64,000 nt of DNA, from the NCBI RefSeq assembly GCF_028583545.1, contig NZ_CP087106.1:1804501-1868500 (forward strand), written 5' to 3'. The position numbers were made by a program, and so were the translations under genes. The stretch comes from Methylobacterium sp. NMS14P. Its GTDB lineage: Bacteria > Pseudomonadota > Alphaproteobacteria > Rhizobiales > Beijerinckiaceae. The notes beneath the pieces are model-generated. The model saw only the letters and a program-made list of their open reading frames with translations. It had not been told where the DNA came from and searched no databases. Numbering within the stretch: position 1 is the stretch's first letter; the number at the start of each line of letters is the position of its first letter. Below, one piece after another: positions 18,621 through 27,015 of this stretch.

Positions 18621-18959
18621 TCAGGGCCGGAACGTCGCGAGCCGGTCGAGCATCTGCAGGGTGACGTCGGCGCAGGCCTTGGTCGCGTCGTCGTCGGCGC
18701 ACTTCACGTCGACCCGCGCGTCGCCGCGCTCCAGCACGATGTGGGCGGCCCGCGACGGCGGGGGCGGCGGGGGCGGCGGGGGCGGCGGGGGACCGTCGGG
18801 GCCGCGCGCGCGCCGCGGGTCGACGGGTGGTGGAGGCGGGGGTGGCGCGCCGGCCTCGGGGCCGGGCCTCGGGCCGCCGGGCGGCGGCGGGGTCTGCGCG
18901 AGGGCGGCGGTGCCGGACAGCAGCGCCGCGACACCCGCGAGGGCGATGATTCGGGTCAT
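18621..18959 (-). CDS. Small exported protein with polyproline linker
   Basis: A 112-residue protein. Residues 1-21 are a signal peptide (cleavage near ALAQ). Residues 22-69 are dominated by proline, including runs of seven and twelve Pro, encoded by iterated CCG/CCC codons at about 18750-18850. Residues 70-112 form a small domain with two cysteines (DVKCADDDATKACADV) that could make a disulfide. GGAGAGAG lies just before the ATG. The polyproline helix may span the periplasm or bind cell wall; function unknown. The runs could be prone to replication slippage and ribosome stalling. Confidence 0.72.
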   Translation of the reverse strand: MTRIIALAGVAALLSGTAALAQTPPPPGGPRPGPEAGAPPPPPPPVDPRRARGPDGPPPPPPPPPPPPSRAAHIVLERGDARVDVKCADDDATKACADVTLQMLDRLATFRP

Positions 18960-19223
18960 GTCGGCTCTCTCCGAGACGGGATCCGCCCCGGCGGCTCGGG
19001 GCCCGCGGGGCGGTCCGGCTCTAGGACGCGGCCGGGCAACCGGCCCTGAACCGGCCCGTTCAGCCCCGGTTAAACCGCCGGCCCCGGCGCGGACCGGCCC
19101 GAAATCCGTCTCTCGACGCGCGCTCGCGCGCCGAACCGCCCGCTGGAACGGCGGCGCGCGCCCCGGGCTTTCGACAGGTCCGCCCGCATCGTGTAGAGGG
19201 GGCGCCTTCCCTCGGAGGACCCT

Positions 19224-20636
19224 GTGCTCCACGTCTCGACTCGCGGCGAGGCCGCGCCGCTCTCGTTCTCGGACGCGCTCCTGGCGGGCCTCGCCCGCGA
19301 CGGCGGGCTCTACGTGCCGCAGACCTGGCCGCAGATCGGCCATCCGGAGATCGCCGCCCTGGCGGGCCGGCCCTACGCGGACGCCGCCAAGCGGGTGCTG
19401 CGCCCGCTGATCGACGGCGACATCGCCGGGCCGGACCTCGACCGGATGATCGACGCCGCCTACGCGACGTTCCGCCACCCGGCGGTCTGCCCGCTGACCC
19501 AGCTCGACGACAACCTGTTCCTGCTGGAGCTCTTCCACGGGCCGACGCTCGCCTTCAAGGACGTGGCGATGCAGCTGCTCGGGCGGCTGATGGACCACGT
19601 CCTGGCCGAGCGCGGCGCCCGCGCCACCATCGTGGGCGCGACCTCGGGCGACACCGGATCGGCCGCCGTGGAGGCCTTCGGCGGCCTCGACCGGGTCGAC
19701 GTGTTCATCCTCTACCCGCACGGGCGGGTCTCGGAGGTGCAGCGGCGGCAGATGACCTCGGTGCCGGCGCAGAACGTCCACGCGCTGGCCGTCGACGGCA
19801 CGTTCGACGATTGCCAGAACCTCGTCAAAGCCCTGTTCCAGCACGCCGATTTCGCCGACGCGGTGCGGCTGTCGGGGGTCAACTCGATCAACTGGGCGCG
19901 GGTCGCCGCGCAGGCGGTCTACTACTTCACCAGCGCGGTGGCGCTCGGCGCGCCCCACCGCCCGGTCTCGTTCGCGGTGCCGACCGGCAATTTCGGCGAC
20001 GTGCTCGCCGGCTGGGTCGCCAAGCAGATGGGCCTGCCGGTCGGGCGGCTGATGATCGGCACCAACGCCAACGACATCCTGGTGCGGACCCTGGAGCACG
20101 GCGCCTACGAGCTGCGCGGCGTGGTCCCCACCACCTCGCCCTCCATGGACATCCAGATCTCGTCGAACTTCGAGCGGCTGCTGTTCGAGGCGCTGGGGCG
20201 CGACGCCGCGTCCCTGTCGCGGCTGATGGCCGGGCTGAAGCAGTCCGGCGGCTTCTCGCTGAGCCCCCAGGTGCTGGCCACGGTCCGGTCCGAGTTCGAC
20301 GCCGTGGCGGTGCCGGAGCCCGACGTCATGGCGGAGATCGCCCTGACCCAGGCCGCCACCGGCGTGGTGCTCGATCCCCACAGCGCCATCGGCGTCCGGG
20401 CCGGGCGGCGGCTCCTGGAGCGGGACCCGGCGACCCCGGTCGTCGCTCTCGGCACCGCGCATCCGGCAAAGTTCCCGGACGCGGTCGCCCGGGCCACCGG
20501 CGGCCTGCGCCCGCCCCTGCCCCCGCACCTCGCCGACCTGATGGACCGGCCCGAGCGCCTGACCCGGGTGGAGAACGACCAGGCCGCTCTGGAAAAGCTC
20601 ATCCGCGAGCGCGCCCGTATCACGAGGGGTGCGTGA
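19224..20636 (+). CDS. thrC: Threonine synthase
   Basis: A 470-residue PLP enzyme that converts O-phosphohomoserine to threonine. The PLP lysine is Lys112 in HGPTLAFKDVAMQ, and the phosphate-binding loop is GATSGDTGSAA. The length and the N-terminal STRG/LSFSDALLAGLARDGGLYVP region match the long (ThrC1-type) enzymes. The start is GTG at 19224 with CGGAGGA five bases upstream, a strong site. It is followed by a palindromic extragenic repeat and then an M16 peptidase, an order common in alphaproteobacteria. Confidence 0.96.
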   Translation: MLHVSTRGEAAPLSFSDALLAGLARDGGLYVPQTWPQIGHPEIAALAGRPYADAAKRVLRPLIDGDIAGPDLDRMIDAAYATFRHPAVCPLTQLDDNLFLLELFHGPTLAFKDVAMQLLGRLMDHVLAERGARATIVGATSGDTGSAAVEAFGGLDRVDVFILYPHGRVSEVQRRQMTSVPAQNVHALAVDGTFDDCQNLVKALFQHADFADAVRLSGVNSINWARVAAQAVYYFTSAVALGAPHRPVSFAVPTGNFGDVLAGWVAKQMGLPVGRLMIGTNANDILVRTLEHGAYELRGVVPTTSPSMDIQISSNFERLLFEALGRDAASLSRLMAGLKQSGGFSLSPQVLATVRSEFDAVAVPEPDVMAEIALTQAATGVVLDPHSAIGVRAGRRLLERDPATPVVALGTAHPAKFPDAVARATGGLRPPLPPHLADLMDRPERLTRVENDQAALEKLIRERARITRGA

Positions 20637-20660
20637 GCCCGGCGCGCGTCGCGCGACGCG

Positions 20661-20757
20661 CCCCCTCTCCCGTGCGGGAGGGGGTCGGGGTGAGGGTCGA
20701 GACTTGTCCGGAGCGGTCGCACCCCTCACCCTGTCCCTCTCCCGCACGGGAGAGGGG
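20661..20757. repeat. REP-like extragenic palindrome between thrC and the M16 gene
   Basis: The arms at 20661-20698 and 20720-20757 are imperfect inverted copies, and each contains an internal hairpin (CCCTCTCCCG/CGGGAG core). The arrangement of two hairpins facing each other is typical of bacterial interspersed mosaic or REP elements and probably also limits transcription between the genes. Confidence 0.75.
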
Positions 20758-20796
20758 ACCCGCGCCGCATCCGGCCCCCTCCGCGACGAGCCGTCG

Positions 20797-22092
20797 ATGA
20801 ACCAGCATTTCTCAACGCACGCCGCCTCGCCGTCCCTGCGCACCACGCGGCTTCCGAACGGCGTCACGGTGGTGACCGAGCCGATGCCCGGGGTCGCCAC
20901 CGCCAGCCTGGGCGTCTGGGTCGGGGCGGGCTCGCGCAACGAGCGGGCCGACGAGGCGGGCCTGTCCCACCTCATCGAGCACATGGCCTTCAAGGGCACC
21001 CGCACCCGGTCGGCGCAGAAGATCGCGGAAGAGATCGAGAATGTCGGCGGCGAGATCAACGCCGCCACCTCCACGGAGGGCACCAGCTACACCGCCCGGG
21101 TGCTCGGCGAGGATGCCGGCCTCGCCCTCGACGTGATCGGCGACATCCTCACCGACTCGGTGTTCGACGCGGGCGAGCTCGCCCGGGAGAAGGGCGTCAT
21201 CCTGCAGGAATACGCCGCCGTCGAGGACACCCCCGACGACGTGGTCTACGACGCGTTCACGGAGGCCGCCTTCCCGGACCAGCCGGTCGGCCGGCCGATC
21301 CTCGGGCGGCCCGAGACGATCCGGAGCTTCGACGAGGCCGGGATCCGCGCCTATCTCGACCGGGAGTACACGCCGGACCGCATCGTCGTGGCCGGGGCCG
21401 GGGCCGTGACCCACGAGGCGATCGTGGCGGCGGCCGAGCGCCATTTCGGGGCCCTGCCGGCCAAGACCGCCCCCGCTTCGGTGCCGGGCGTCTACGGCGG
21501 CGGCGAGCGGCGCATGCCGCGCAAGCTCGAGCAGGCCAACGTGGTGATCGGCCTGCCGGGCCTCTCCTTCCGGGACGACCGCTACTACGCGCTCCACATG
21601 TTCGCGCAGGTGCTGGGCGGCGGCCTGACCTCGCGGCTCTGGCAGGAGGTGCGCGAGACCCGCGGCCTCGCCTACGAGATCCAGGCCTTCCACTGGCCGT
21701 TCTCGGATTGCGGCCTGTTCGGCATCGGCGCCGGCACCGCCGGGGCGGACCTGCCCGAGCTCGTCGACGTGACCCTGGCGGCCACCGCCCGCGCGGCCCG
21801 CGACCTCGACGCCACCGAGATCGCCCGCGCCAAGGCGCAGCTGAAGGTGTCGCTGCTCTCGGCCCTGGAGACGCCCGGCGGGCGCATCGAGCGCAACGCC
21901 CGCCAGATCCTGGCCTGGGGCCGGGTGATTCCCGCCGGGGAGGTGATCGACAAGGTCGACGCCGTCACGGTGGCGGATGTCCGGGCCGCGGCGGCCGCGA
22001 TGCTGCAGGGCACGCCGACGCTGGCGGCGATCGGCCCGATCCGCAAGCTGCCCGCCCTCGACAGGATCGCGGCGGCGCTGAAGGCGGCCTGA
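20797..22092 (+). CDS. M16-family zinc peptidase (mitochondrial-processing-peptidase type)
   Basis: A 431-residue M16B peptidase. The inverted zinc motif HLIEH is at residues 58-62 (GLSHLIEHMAFKGT), with the distal Glu in the ILQEYAAVEDTPDD region about 75 residues later. The C-terminal half has the characteristic RGLAYEI segment. These proteins are relatives of mitochondrial processing peptidase and usually digest peptides. No signal peptide is seen. The ATG at 20797 has no strong ribosome site; the repeat element fills the upstream gap. It is likely co-directional with thrC but perhaps expressed separately. Confidence 0.93.
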   Translation: MNQHFSTHAASPSLRTTRLPNGVTVVTEPMPGVATASLGVWVGAGSRNERADEAGLSHLIEHMAFKGTRTRSAQKIAEEIENVGGEINAATSTEGTSYTARVLGEDAGLALDVIGDILTDSVFDAGELAREKGVILQEYAAVEDTPDDVVYDAFTEAAFPDQPVGRPILGRPETIRSFDEAGIRAYLDREYTPDRIVVAGAGAVTHEAIVAAAERHFGALPAKTAPASVPGVYGGGERRMPRKLEQANVVIGLPGLSFRDDRYYALHMFAQVLGGGLTSRLWQEVRETRGLAYEIQAFHWPFSDCGLFGIGAGTAGADLPELVDVTLAATARAARDLDATEIARAKAQLKVSLLSALETPGGRIERNARQILAWGRVIPAGEVIDKVDAVTVADVRAAAAAMLQGTPTLAAIGPIRKLPALDRIAAALKAA

Positions 22093-22102
22093 GACCGACG
22101 CC

Positions 22103-22190
22103 GTCTCTGCGAGCGCAGCGAAGCGACCCGGGGCCGCGCGCGATCGCCAACCGGCGCGTATCCCCGGGTCGCATCGCTGCGCGCGATGAC
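22103..22190. repeat. Palindromic extragenic repeat, copy 1
   Basis: The arm GCGAGCGCAGCGAAGCGACC at 22109-22128 continues into CCGGGG and faces an imperfect inverted copy at 22162-22190. A second element with a 20-of-21 match to the same core lies at 46053. This points to a dispersed palindromic repeat family in this genome. Confidence 0.75.
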
Positions 22191-22336
22191 GGACAGGGCC
22201 CCGGAACGCCCGCCCCCGCCGCGCCCAACTTGATTTGGCCGCAAAGGGGCGCGATCCGCGGGCGGTGGACCGGCCCCGGGGCGACCTTGCCCCAGGTCAG
22301 GCCCGCGCCTATCGATCGAGGCCGCCCGGGCGGCCG

Positions 22337-25267
22337 ATGCCGAAGCTCGCACGGCCGGAAGTCAAGACACCCTTGCGCATCCTCGCCCTCCTCCTGACCC
22401 TGGTCGGCGGTCTCGTCGGTGCCCTCGCGCTCACGCTCGCCGCGAGCGCGCCCGCCCAGGCCGTGGAGGCGGTCCGCGTCACCCTCGACGCGCCGGTGAT
22501 CGACCTGACCACCGCGATCGAGCGCTACCGCTCCGACGGCGACCTGATCCAGATCTCCACGGCGCCTGGCAAGGACGGCATCGTCCGGCGCATCGTCGTG
22601 AAGGCGCGCGACGCCGGCGCCCGGCCCGACTGGATCGTGTTCGCGCTCACCAACGACACCGACGAGCAGATCGACCGCATCCTGGTCGCCCCGCATTTCC
22701 GGCTGGTCGATTCCGGGGTGATCTGGCCCGATCTCGGCGGCTCGCGCATCGCCGCCATCACGGCGAGCCAGGGCATCCGGCCCGAGCGGGACGAGAACCC
22801 GGAGGCCGACCAGTTCACCATCACGCTGGATCCCGGCGCCACCGTCACCTACGTGGCCGAGCTGCGCGGCTCCAACGTCCCCCAGCTCCGCCTCTGGGAC
22901 CAGGACGCCTACCGCCGCAAGACCGCCGGCCTGACCCTCTACAAGGGCATCATCATCGGGATCAGCGGCCTGCTCGCCCTGTTCCTGACCATCGTGTTCG
23001 TGGTCAAGGGCGCGATCATCTTCCCGGCCGCCGCCGCGCTCGCGTGGTCGGTGCTGGCCTACGCCTGCATCGATTTCGGCTTCCTGCAGCGGGTCTTCCC
23101 GGTCACCGAGCTCGCCGAGCGGGTCTACCGGGCCTCCGCGGAGGCGGTGCTCGGGGCGACGCTGCTGGTCTTCCTGTTCGCCTATCTCAACCTCGCCCGC
23201 TGGCACGTGCGCTACAGCCACGTGGCGTTCTTCTGGCTCGCCTTCCTGGCGGGCCTCGTCGGGCTCGCGGTGTTCGACCCGCCGGTGGCGGCGGGCGTGG
23301 CGCGGATCTCGATCGCCGCGGTGGCGGGGATCGGCCTGCTGCTGATCGTCTACCTCGCCGCCCATAACGGCTACGACCGCGCCATCTTGCTGGTGCCGAC
23401 CTGGCTGCTGCTGGTGGTCTGGGTCACGGCGGCGGGCTTCGCGGTCACCGGCCAGATCGGCAGCGACCTCGTGCAGCCCGCCCTGATCGGCGGCCTCGTG
23501 CTGATCGTGATGCTGATCGGCTTCACGGTGCTCCAGCACGCCTTCGCGGGGGGCGGCCTCAGCCACGCCCTCGTGTCCGACACGGAGCGGCGCGCCCTGG
23601 CGCTGACCGGCGCCGGCGACGTGGTCTTCGACTGGGACGTGCCGGCCGACCGGGTCTTCGTCGGCCCGGAGATCGAGGGCCAGCTCGGCCTCGCCCGTGG
23701 CACCCTGGAGGGGCCGGCCACCAACTGGCTCGGCGCGCTCCACCCCTTCGACGTGGAGCGCTACTCGGCGGCCCTCGACACGGTGATCGAGGAGCGGCGC
23801 GGGCGCATCGTCCACGATTTCCGCCTGCGCTCGGAGGCCGGCACGTTCTTCTGGTACCGGCTGAAGGCGCGGCCGGTGATCGGCGCCGACGGCGAGGTGA
23901 TCCGGGTGGTCGGCACCATCGCGGACGTCACCGAGATCAAGACCGCCGAGGAGCGCCTGCTCCACGACGCCGTGCACGACAGCCTGACCGGCCTGCCGAA
24001 CCGCGAGCTGTTCGGCGACCGCCTGGACGCGGCCCTCGCCTTCGCCGGCCAGGACCAGCGCCTCAAGCCCACCGTGATCGTCCTCGATGTCGACCGGTTC
24101 AAGGGCATCAACGACGCGATCGGCCTGTCGGCGGGCGACTCGATCCTGCTGACCCTGTCGCGCCGCCTCGGCCGCCTGCTGCGGCCGCAGGACACGCTGG
24201 CCCGGGTCGCCGGCGACGAGTTCGCGGTGATCCTCCTCTCCGAGCGCGACCCCGACCGGATCCTGGCCTTCGCCGAGATGATCCGCCGGGCGATCGCCAC
24301 GCCGATCACCTACGCGGACCGGGAGATATTCCTGACCGTCTCGATCGGCCTCGCCCTCTACGAGGCCGGCGCCAACCTGAAGCGCGACGAGGTGTTCAAG
24401 AGCGCCGAGATCGCCATGATCCAGGCGAAGCGCAACGGCGGCGACCGGATCGAGGTGTTCCGCGCCCACATGCGCACCGACCGCTCGGACCGGCTGATGC
24501 TGGAGAGCGACCTGCGCAAGGCGATCGAGCGCAACGAGATGAAGGTGCTGTTCCTGCCGGTGGTCCGGCTCGAGGACCGCACCGTGGCGGGCTTCGAGAC
24601 CGTGCTGCGCTGGGACCACCCGAAGCTCGGGCGCATCCCCGCCTCGACCTTCCTGCCGCTCGCCGAGGAGAGCGGCTTCGTCGTCAATCTCGGCATCTTC
24701 GCCCTGGAGCGCACGGCCCTGGAGCTCGCGGCGTGGCAGCGCTCCCTGGAGGTCGAGCCGCCGATCTTCGCGGCCTGCAACCTGTCCTCGCGCCAGCTCC
24801 TGCGCCACGACCTGCTGCACGACGTGAAGACCGTGCTGGCCCGCTCCGGGGCCCTGCCCGGCTCGCTCAAGCTGGAATTCAGCGAGAGCCTCGTGATGGA
24901 GAACCCGGAATACGCCGCTCAGATGCTGGCGCGGATCCACGACCTCGGGGCGGGCCTGTGCCTGTCGGATTTCGGCACCGGCTACTCGGCCCTCTCCTAC
25001 CTGCAGCGCTTCCCGTTCGACACGATCAAGGTCGACGCGACCTTCGTGCGCCAGATCGGCACCGGCCAGACCGCGATCCTGCGCTCGATCGTGCGCATGG
25101 CGAGCGAATTGAACCTCGCCATCGTGGCGGAGGGCTGCGAGTCCGAGGCCGATGCCCAGGCCCTCGCCGGGCTCGGCTGCGAGTACGCCCTCGGCCCGGC
25201 CTTCGGCGAGCCGATGACCATGCTGCAGGCCCGCCAGATCGTCGGCGCCGCGCCGGAAGCGGCCTGA
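22337..25267 (+). CDS. Membrane PAS-GGDEF-EAL protein with degenerate motifs
   Basis: A 976-residue cyclic-di-GMP-type signalling protein. A signal-like segment (residues 15-43) precedes a periplasmic domain (about 43-205), seven or so membrane helices (about 208-400), a PAS domain (about 410-530), GGDEF (about 545-700) and EAL (about 715-970). The GGDEF loop reads AGDEF at 625. The EAL motif reads ETV at Glu754, and the usual DDFGTG motif reads SDFGTG (Ser877-Asp878), so a metal ligand of the phosphodiesterase site is replaced. Diguanylate cyclase activity is possible; phosphodiesterase activity is doubtful. The start at 22337 precedes the hydrophobic segment; an upstream start at 22235 would add a polar leader. 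Confidence 0.9.
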   Translation: MPKLARPEVKTPLRILALLLTLVGGLVGALALTLAASAPAQAVEAVRVTLDAPVIDLTTAIERYRSDGDLIQISTAPGKDGIVRRIVVKARDAGARPDWIVFALTNDTDEQIDRILVAPHFRLVDSGVIWPDLGGSRIAAITASQGIRPERDENPEADQFTITLDPGATVTYVAELRGSNVPQLRLWDQDAYRRKTAGLTLYKGIIIGISGLLALFLTIVFVVKGAIIFPAAAALAWSVLAYACIDFGFLQRVFPVTELAERVYRASAEAVLGATLLVFLFAYLNLARWHVRYSHVAFFWLAFLAGLVGLAVFDPPVAAGVARISIAAVAGIGLLLIVYLAAHNGYDRAILLVPTWLLLVVWVTAAGFAVTGQIGSDLVQPALIGGLVLIVMLIGFTVLQHAFAGGGLSHALVSDTERRALALTGAGDVVFDWDVPADRVFVGPEIEGQLGLARGTLEGPATNWLGALHPFDVERYSAALDTVIEERRGRIVHDFRLRSEAGTFFWYRLKARPVIGADGEVIRVVGTIADVTEIKTAEERLLHDAVHDSLTGLPNRELFGDRLDAALAFAGQDQRLKPTVIVLDVDRFKGINDAIGLSAGDSILLTLSRRLGRLLRPQDTLARVAGDEFAVILLSERDPDRILAFAEMIRRAIATPITYADREIFLTVSIGLALYEAGANLKRDEVFKSAEIAMIQAKRNGGDRIEVFRAHMRTDRSDRLMLESDLRKAIERNEMKVLFLPVVRLEDRTVAGFETVLRWDHPKLGRIPASTFLPLAEESGFVVNLGIFALERTALELAAWQRSLEVEPPIFAACNLSSRQLLRHDLLHDVKTVLARSGALPGSLKLEFSESLVMENPEYAAQMLARIHDLGAGLCLSDFGTGYSALSYLQRFPFDTIKVDATFVRQIGTGQTAILRSIVRMASELNLAIVAEGCESEADAQALAGLGCEYALGPAFGEPMTMLQARQIVGAAPEAA

Positions 25268-25569
25268 GAGTCGGTCCGGACCGGCTCGCCCGGCACACGG
25301 CCGGCCAACGATCCGCGCGGCGGCAGGCGACGCGACGAGTCCGGACTAGATCAGGCGCGTGCGGGACCGCTTCGCGACGGCGCGGCCGATCGCCGGGACG
25401 GCGGCCGCCCGCGTGGGCGGCGCGCCAGAGGCGTCTGAGGATGGTCCGAGGGCCGCCCCGGGGCCGGTCCGGCGAATGTCGCGGATCGGTTTAAGTCTGC
25501 CTTAACCATGTCCGATCAAGCTCCTGTTGATAGGCGGGCCCTTCAGCGCCCGCGATGGGGATAGGTCGG
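25268..25569. other. Intergenic region before the coiled-coil protein gene
   Basis: A 302-base gap. Its only distinct element is the imperfect inverted repeat GGTTTAAG (25488-25495) / CTTAACC (25501-25507) in a locally AT-rich stretch 63-82 bases before the next start, which may be part of a promoter or operator. Confidence 0.45.
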
Positions 25570-25962
25570 ATGGCCGAGGCGGCACGGCGTTACCAGCAGG
25601 CAGGCGGCTCGGACCTCGTGCGCCGCCTGATGGCCCGGCCGGTCCGGCTGGAGCAGCAGGTCCGGACCCGGATGCCCCTCCGCGACCCGCGCCCCGTCGA
25701 CGCGTTCGCCTACGCGTATGCCGACACGTATGCCGACACGTTCGCCGACGACGCGGAGGCGCGGGACGAGGCCGACGAGATCGCCCGCCTCGAGACCGAG
25801 TTGCAGGTGATGAAGGCGGTGCTCCGGGCCCAGCGGCAGGAGGTCGAGTCGCTGCGGGCGCAGCGCCAGCTCCTCACCGACTCGGCCCCGACCGACGACG
25901 TCCGCGCGACCCGCGAGCGCTGGGCGGCCCTGGTCGACTCGCTCCTGATCCGCGCCCGCTGA
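25570..25962 (+). CDS. Small coiled-coil protein of unknown function
   Basis: A 130-residue soluble protein not recognised as a named family. Residues 45-55 contain the repeat AYADTYADTFAD. Residues about 60-95 form a heptad-like coiled coil (EIARLETELQVMKAVLRAQRQEVESLRAQ), and the C-terminus is a short amphipathic helix. A start at 25570 has GGGATAGG upstream; the ATG at 25555 would add MGIGR and has no site. It is 29 bases before the FNR-like gene on the same strand and may be cotranscribed with it. Confidence 0.6.
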   Translation: MAEAARRYQQAGGSDLVRRLMARPVRLEQQVRTRMPLRDPRPVDAFAYAYADTYADTFADDAEARDEADEIARLETELQVMKAVLRAQRQEVESLRAQRQLLTDSAPTDDVRATRERWAALVDSLLIRAR

Positions 25963-25991
25963 TCCGTCACCAGGGCATGCGGGGGACAGCC

Positions 25992-26927
25992 ATGGGGGCG
26001 CGCTGCTCGCTCGTCGTCAACGGTCGGTCGGTGCGCGTCTCGACCGGCGACACGCCGCTGGAGGCGGCGCTGGCCGAGGGCATGATCGCGCCGCTGCAGG
26101 TGCAGTCCGGCAACCTGCTCGCCGGCCAGGGGATCGCTCAGGGCAGCGCCGCGCCGTCCGGCCGCCGGCCTCCCGCCCGGCGGGCCCGGGCCGAGGCCCT
26201 GAGGCCGGCCCTCCCCGGCGCCCCGATCCAGGGCCAGGAAGAGGTGCCGCCGCCGCCCGTCGCCGTCCGCAAGGGGACGGTCACGGAGATCCGCCGGCTC
26301 AGTCCCGGCATCCTCGAGATCGTCGCGACCCTGACCCGGCGCCCGACCGGCGAGCCCGGCCACCAGGCGCTGGTGACCTTCGCGGGGCTGCCGACGCGGA
26401 CGCTGTCCCCGACCCTGCGGGTCGACGGCACGACCGAGATCAACGACGCGGTGTTCCACGTCGCCCGCGACCCCGAGGGCGATCCCCTCGACGGGCTCCG
26501 CCTCGATCAGCCGGTGCGGCTCAAGGGCCCCGTCGGCCGGGGGCAGTACCGCCCCGGGGGCGGCCGGCTCGTGCTGGTGGCGGCCGGCGCCGGCTTCGGC
26601 GCGATCTGGGCGATCGCCCGGGCGGCCCGCTACGTCGAGCCCGCCCGCGAGATGGCCCTCGCCGTCGGCGCCCGCGACGCCCTGGACCTCTACATGCGCG
26701 AGAGCTTGGACTGGCTGCGCCGCACCGGCGTCGGCCGGATCGTGCTCTGCGCCGATCGCGGCCGCCAGCGGCCGCCGGACGTCCGCTCCGGCCCGCTCAG
26801 CGCCCACCTGCCGAGCCTGCGCGCCACCGACGTGGTCCACGTGGCGGGCGACGTGTCGACGGTCGGCGCCGTGCAGGTGCTCGCCGCCTCGGTGGGCGCC
26901 CGCTGCTACCCGATCGTGATCGACTGA
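25992..26927 (+). CDS. FNR-like oxidoreductase with cysteine-poor ferredoxin-like N-terminus
   Basis: A 311-residue protein. Residues 5-45 look like a plant-type ferredoxin (VNGRSVRVSTGDTPLEAAL), but where that family has YSCRSGxCGxC it reads LQVQSGNLLAG, so the 2Fe-2S cysteines are absent; only Cys5 remains. After a basic Pro/Arg linker (about 50-85), residues about 88-200 look like an FAD-binding FNR barrel (LSPGILEIVATL, VRLKGPVGRGQY) and about 200-311 like an NAD-binding domain (VLVAAGAGFGAIWAIARAA, HVAGDVSTVGAV). GGGGGA seven bases upstream supports the ATG at 25992. It may be a flavin reductase that lost its iron-sulfur domain, or a non-catalytic relative. Confidence 0.72.
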   Translation: MGARCSLVVNGRSVRVSTGDTPLEAALAEGMIAPLQVQSGNLLAGQGIAQGSAAPSGRRPPARRARAEALRPALPGAPIQGQEEVPPPPVAVRKGTVTEIRRLSPGILEIVATLTRRPTGEPGHQALVTFAGLPTRTLSPTLRVDGTTEINDAVFHVARDPEGDPLDGLRLDQPVRLKGPVGRGQYRPGGGRLVLVAAGAGFGAIWAIARAARYVEPAREMALAVGARDALDLYMRESLDWLRRTGVGRIVLCADRGRQRPPDVRSGPLSAHLPSLRATDVVHVAGDVSTVGAVQVLAASVGARCYPIVID

Positions 26928-27015
26928 CCGCCGTCGCCTCGACGCGGCGGCGCCCGGCTGCTACCGGCGCCGGGCCGGCCGCACGGGGCCGATCCTGAGC
27001 CCGATCCGAGCCCCG

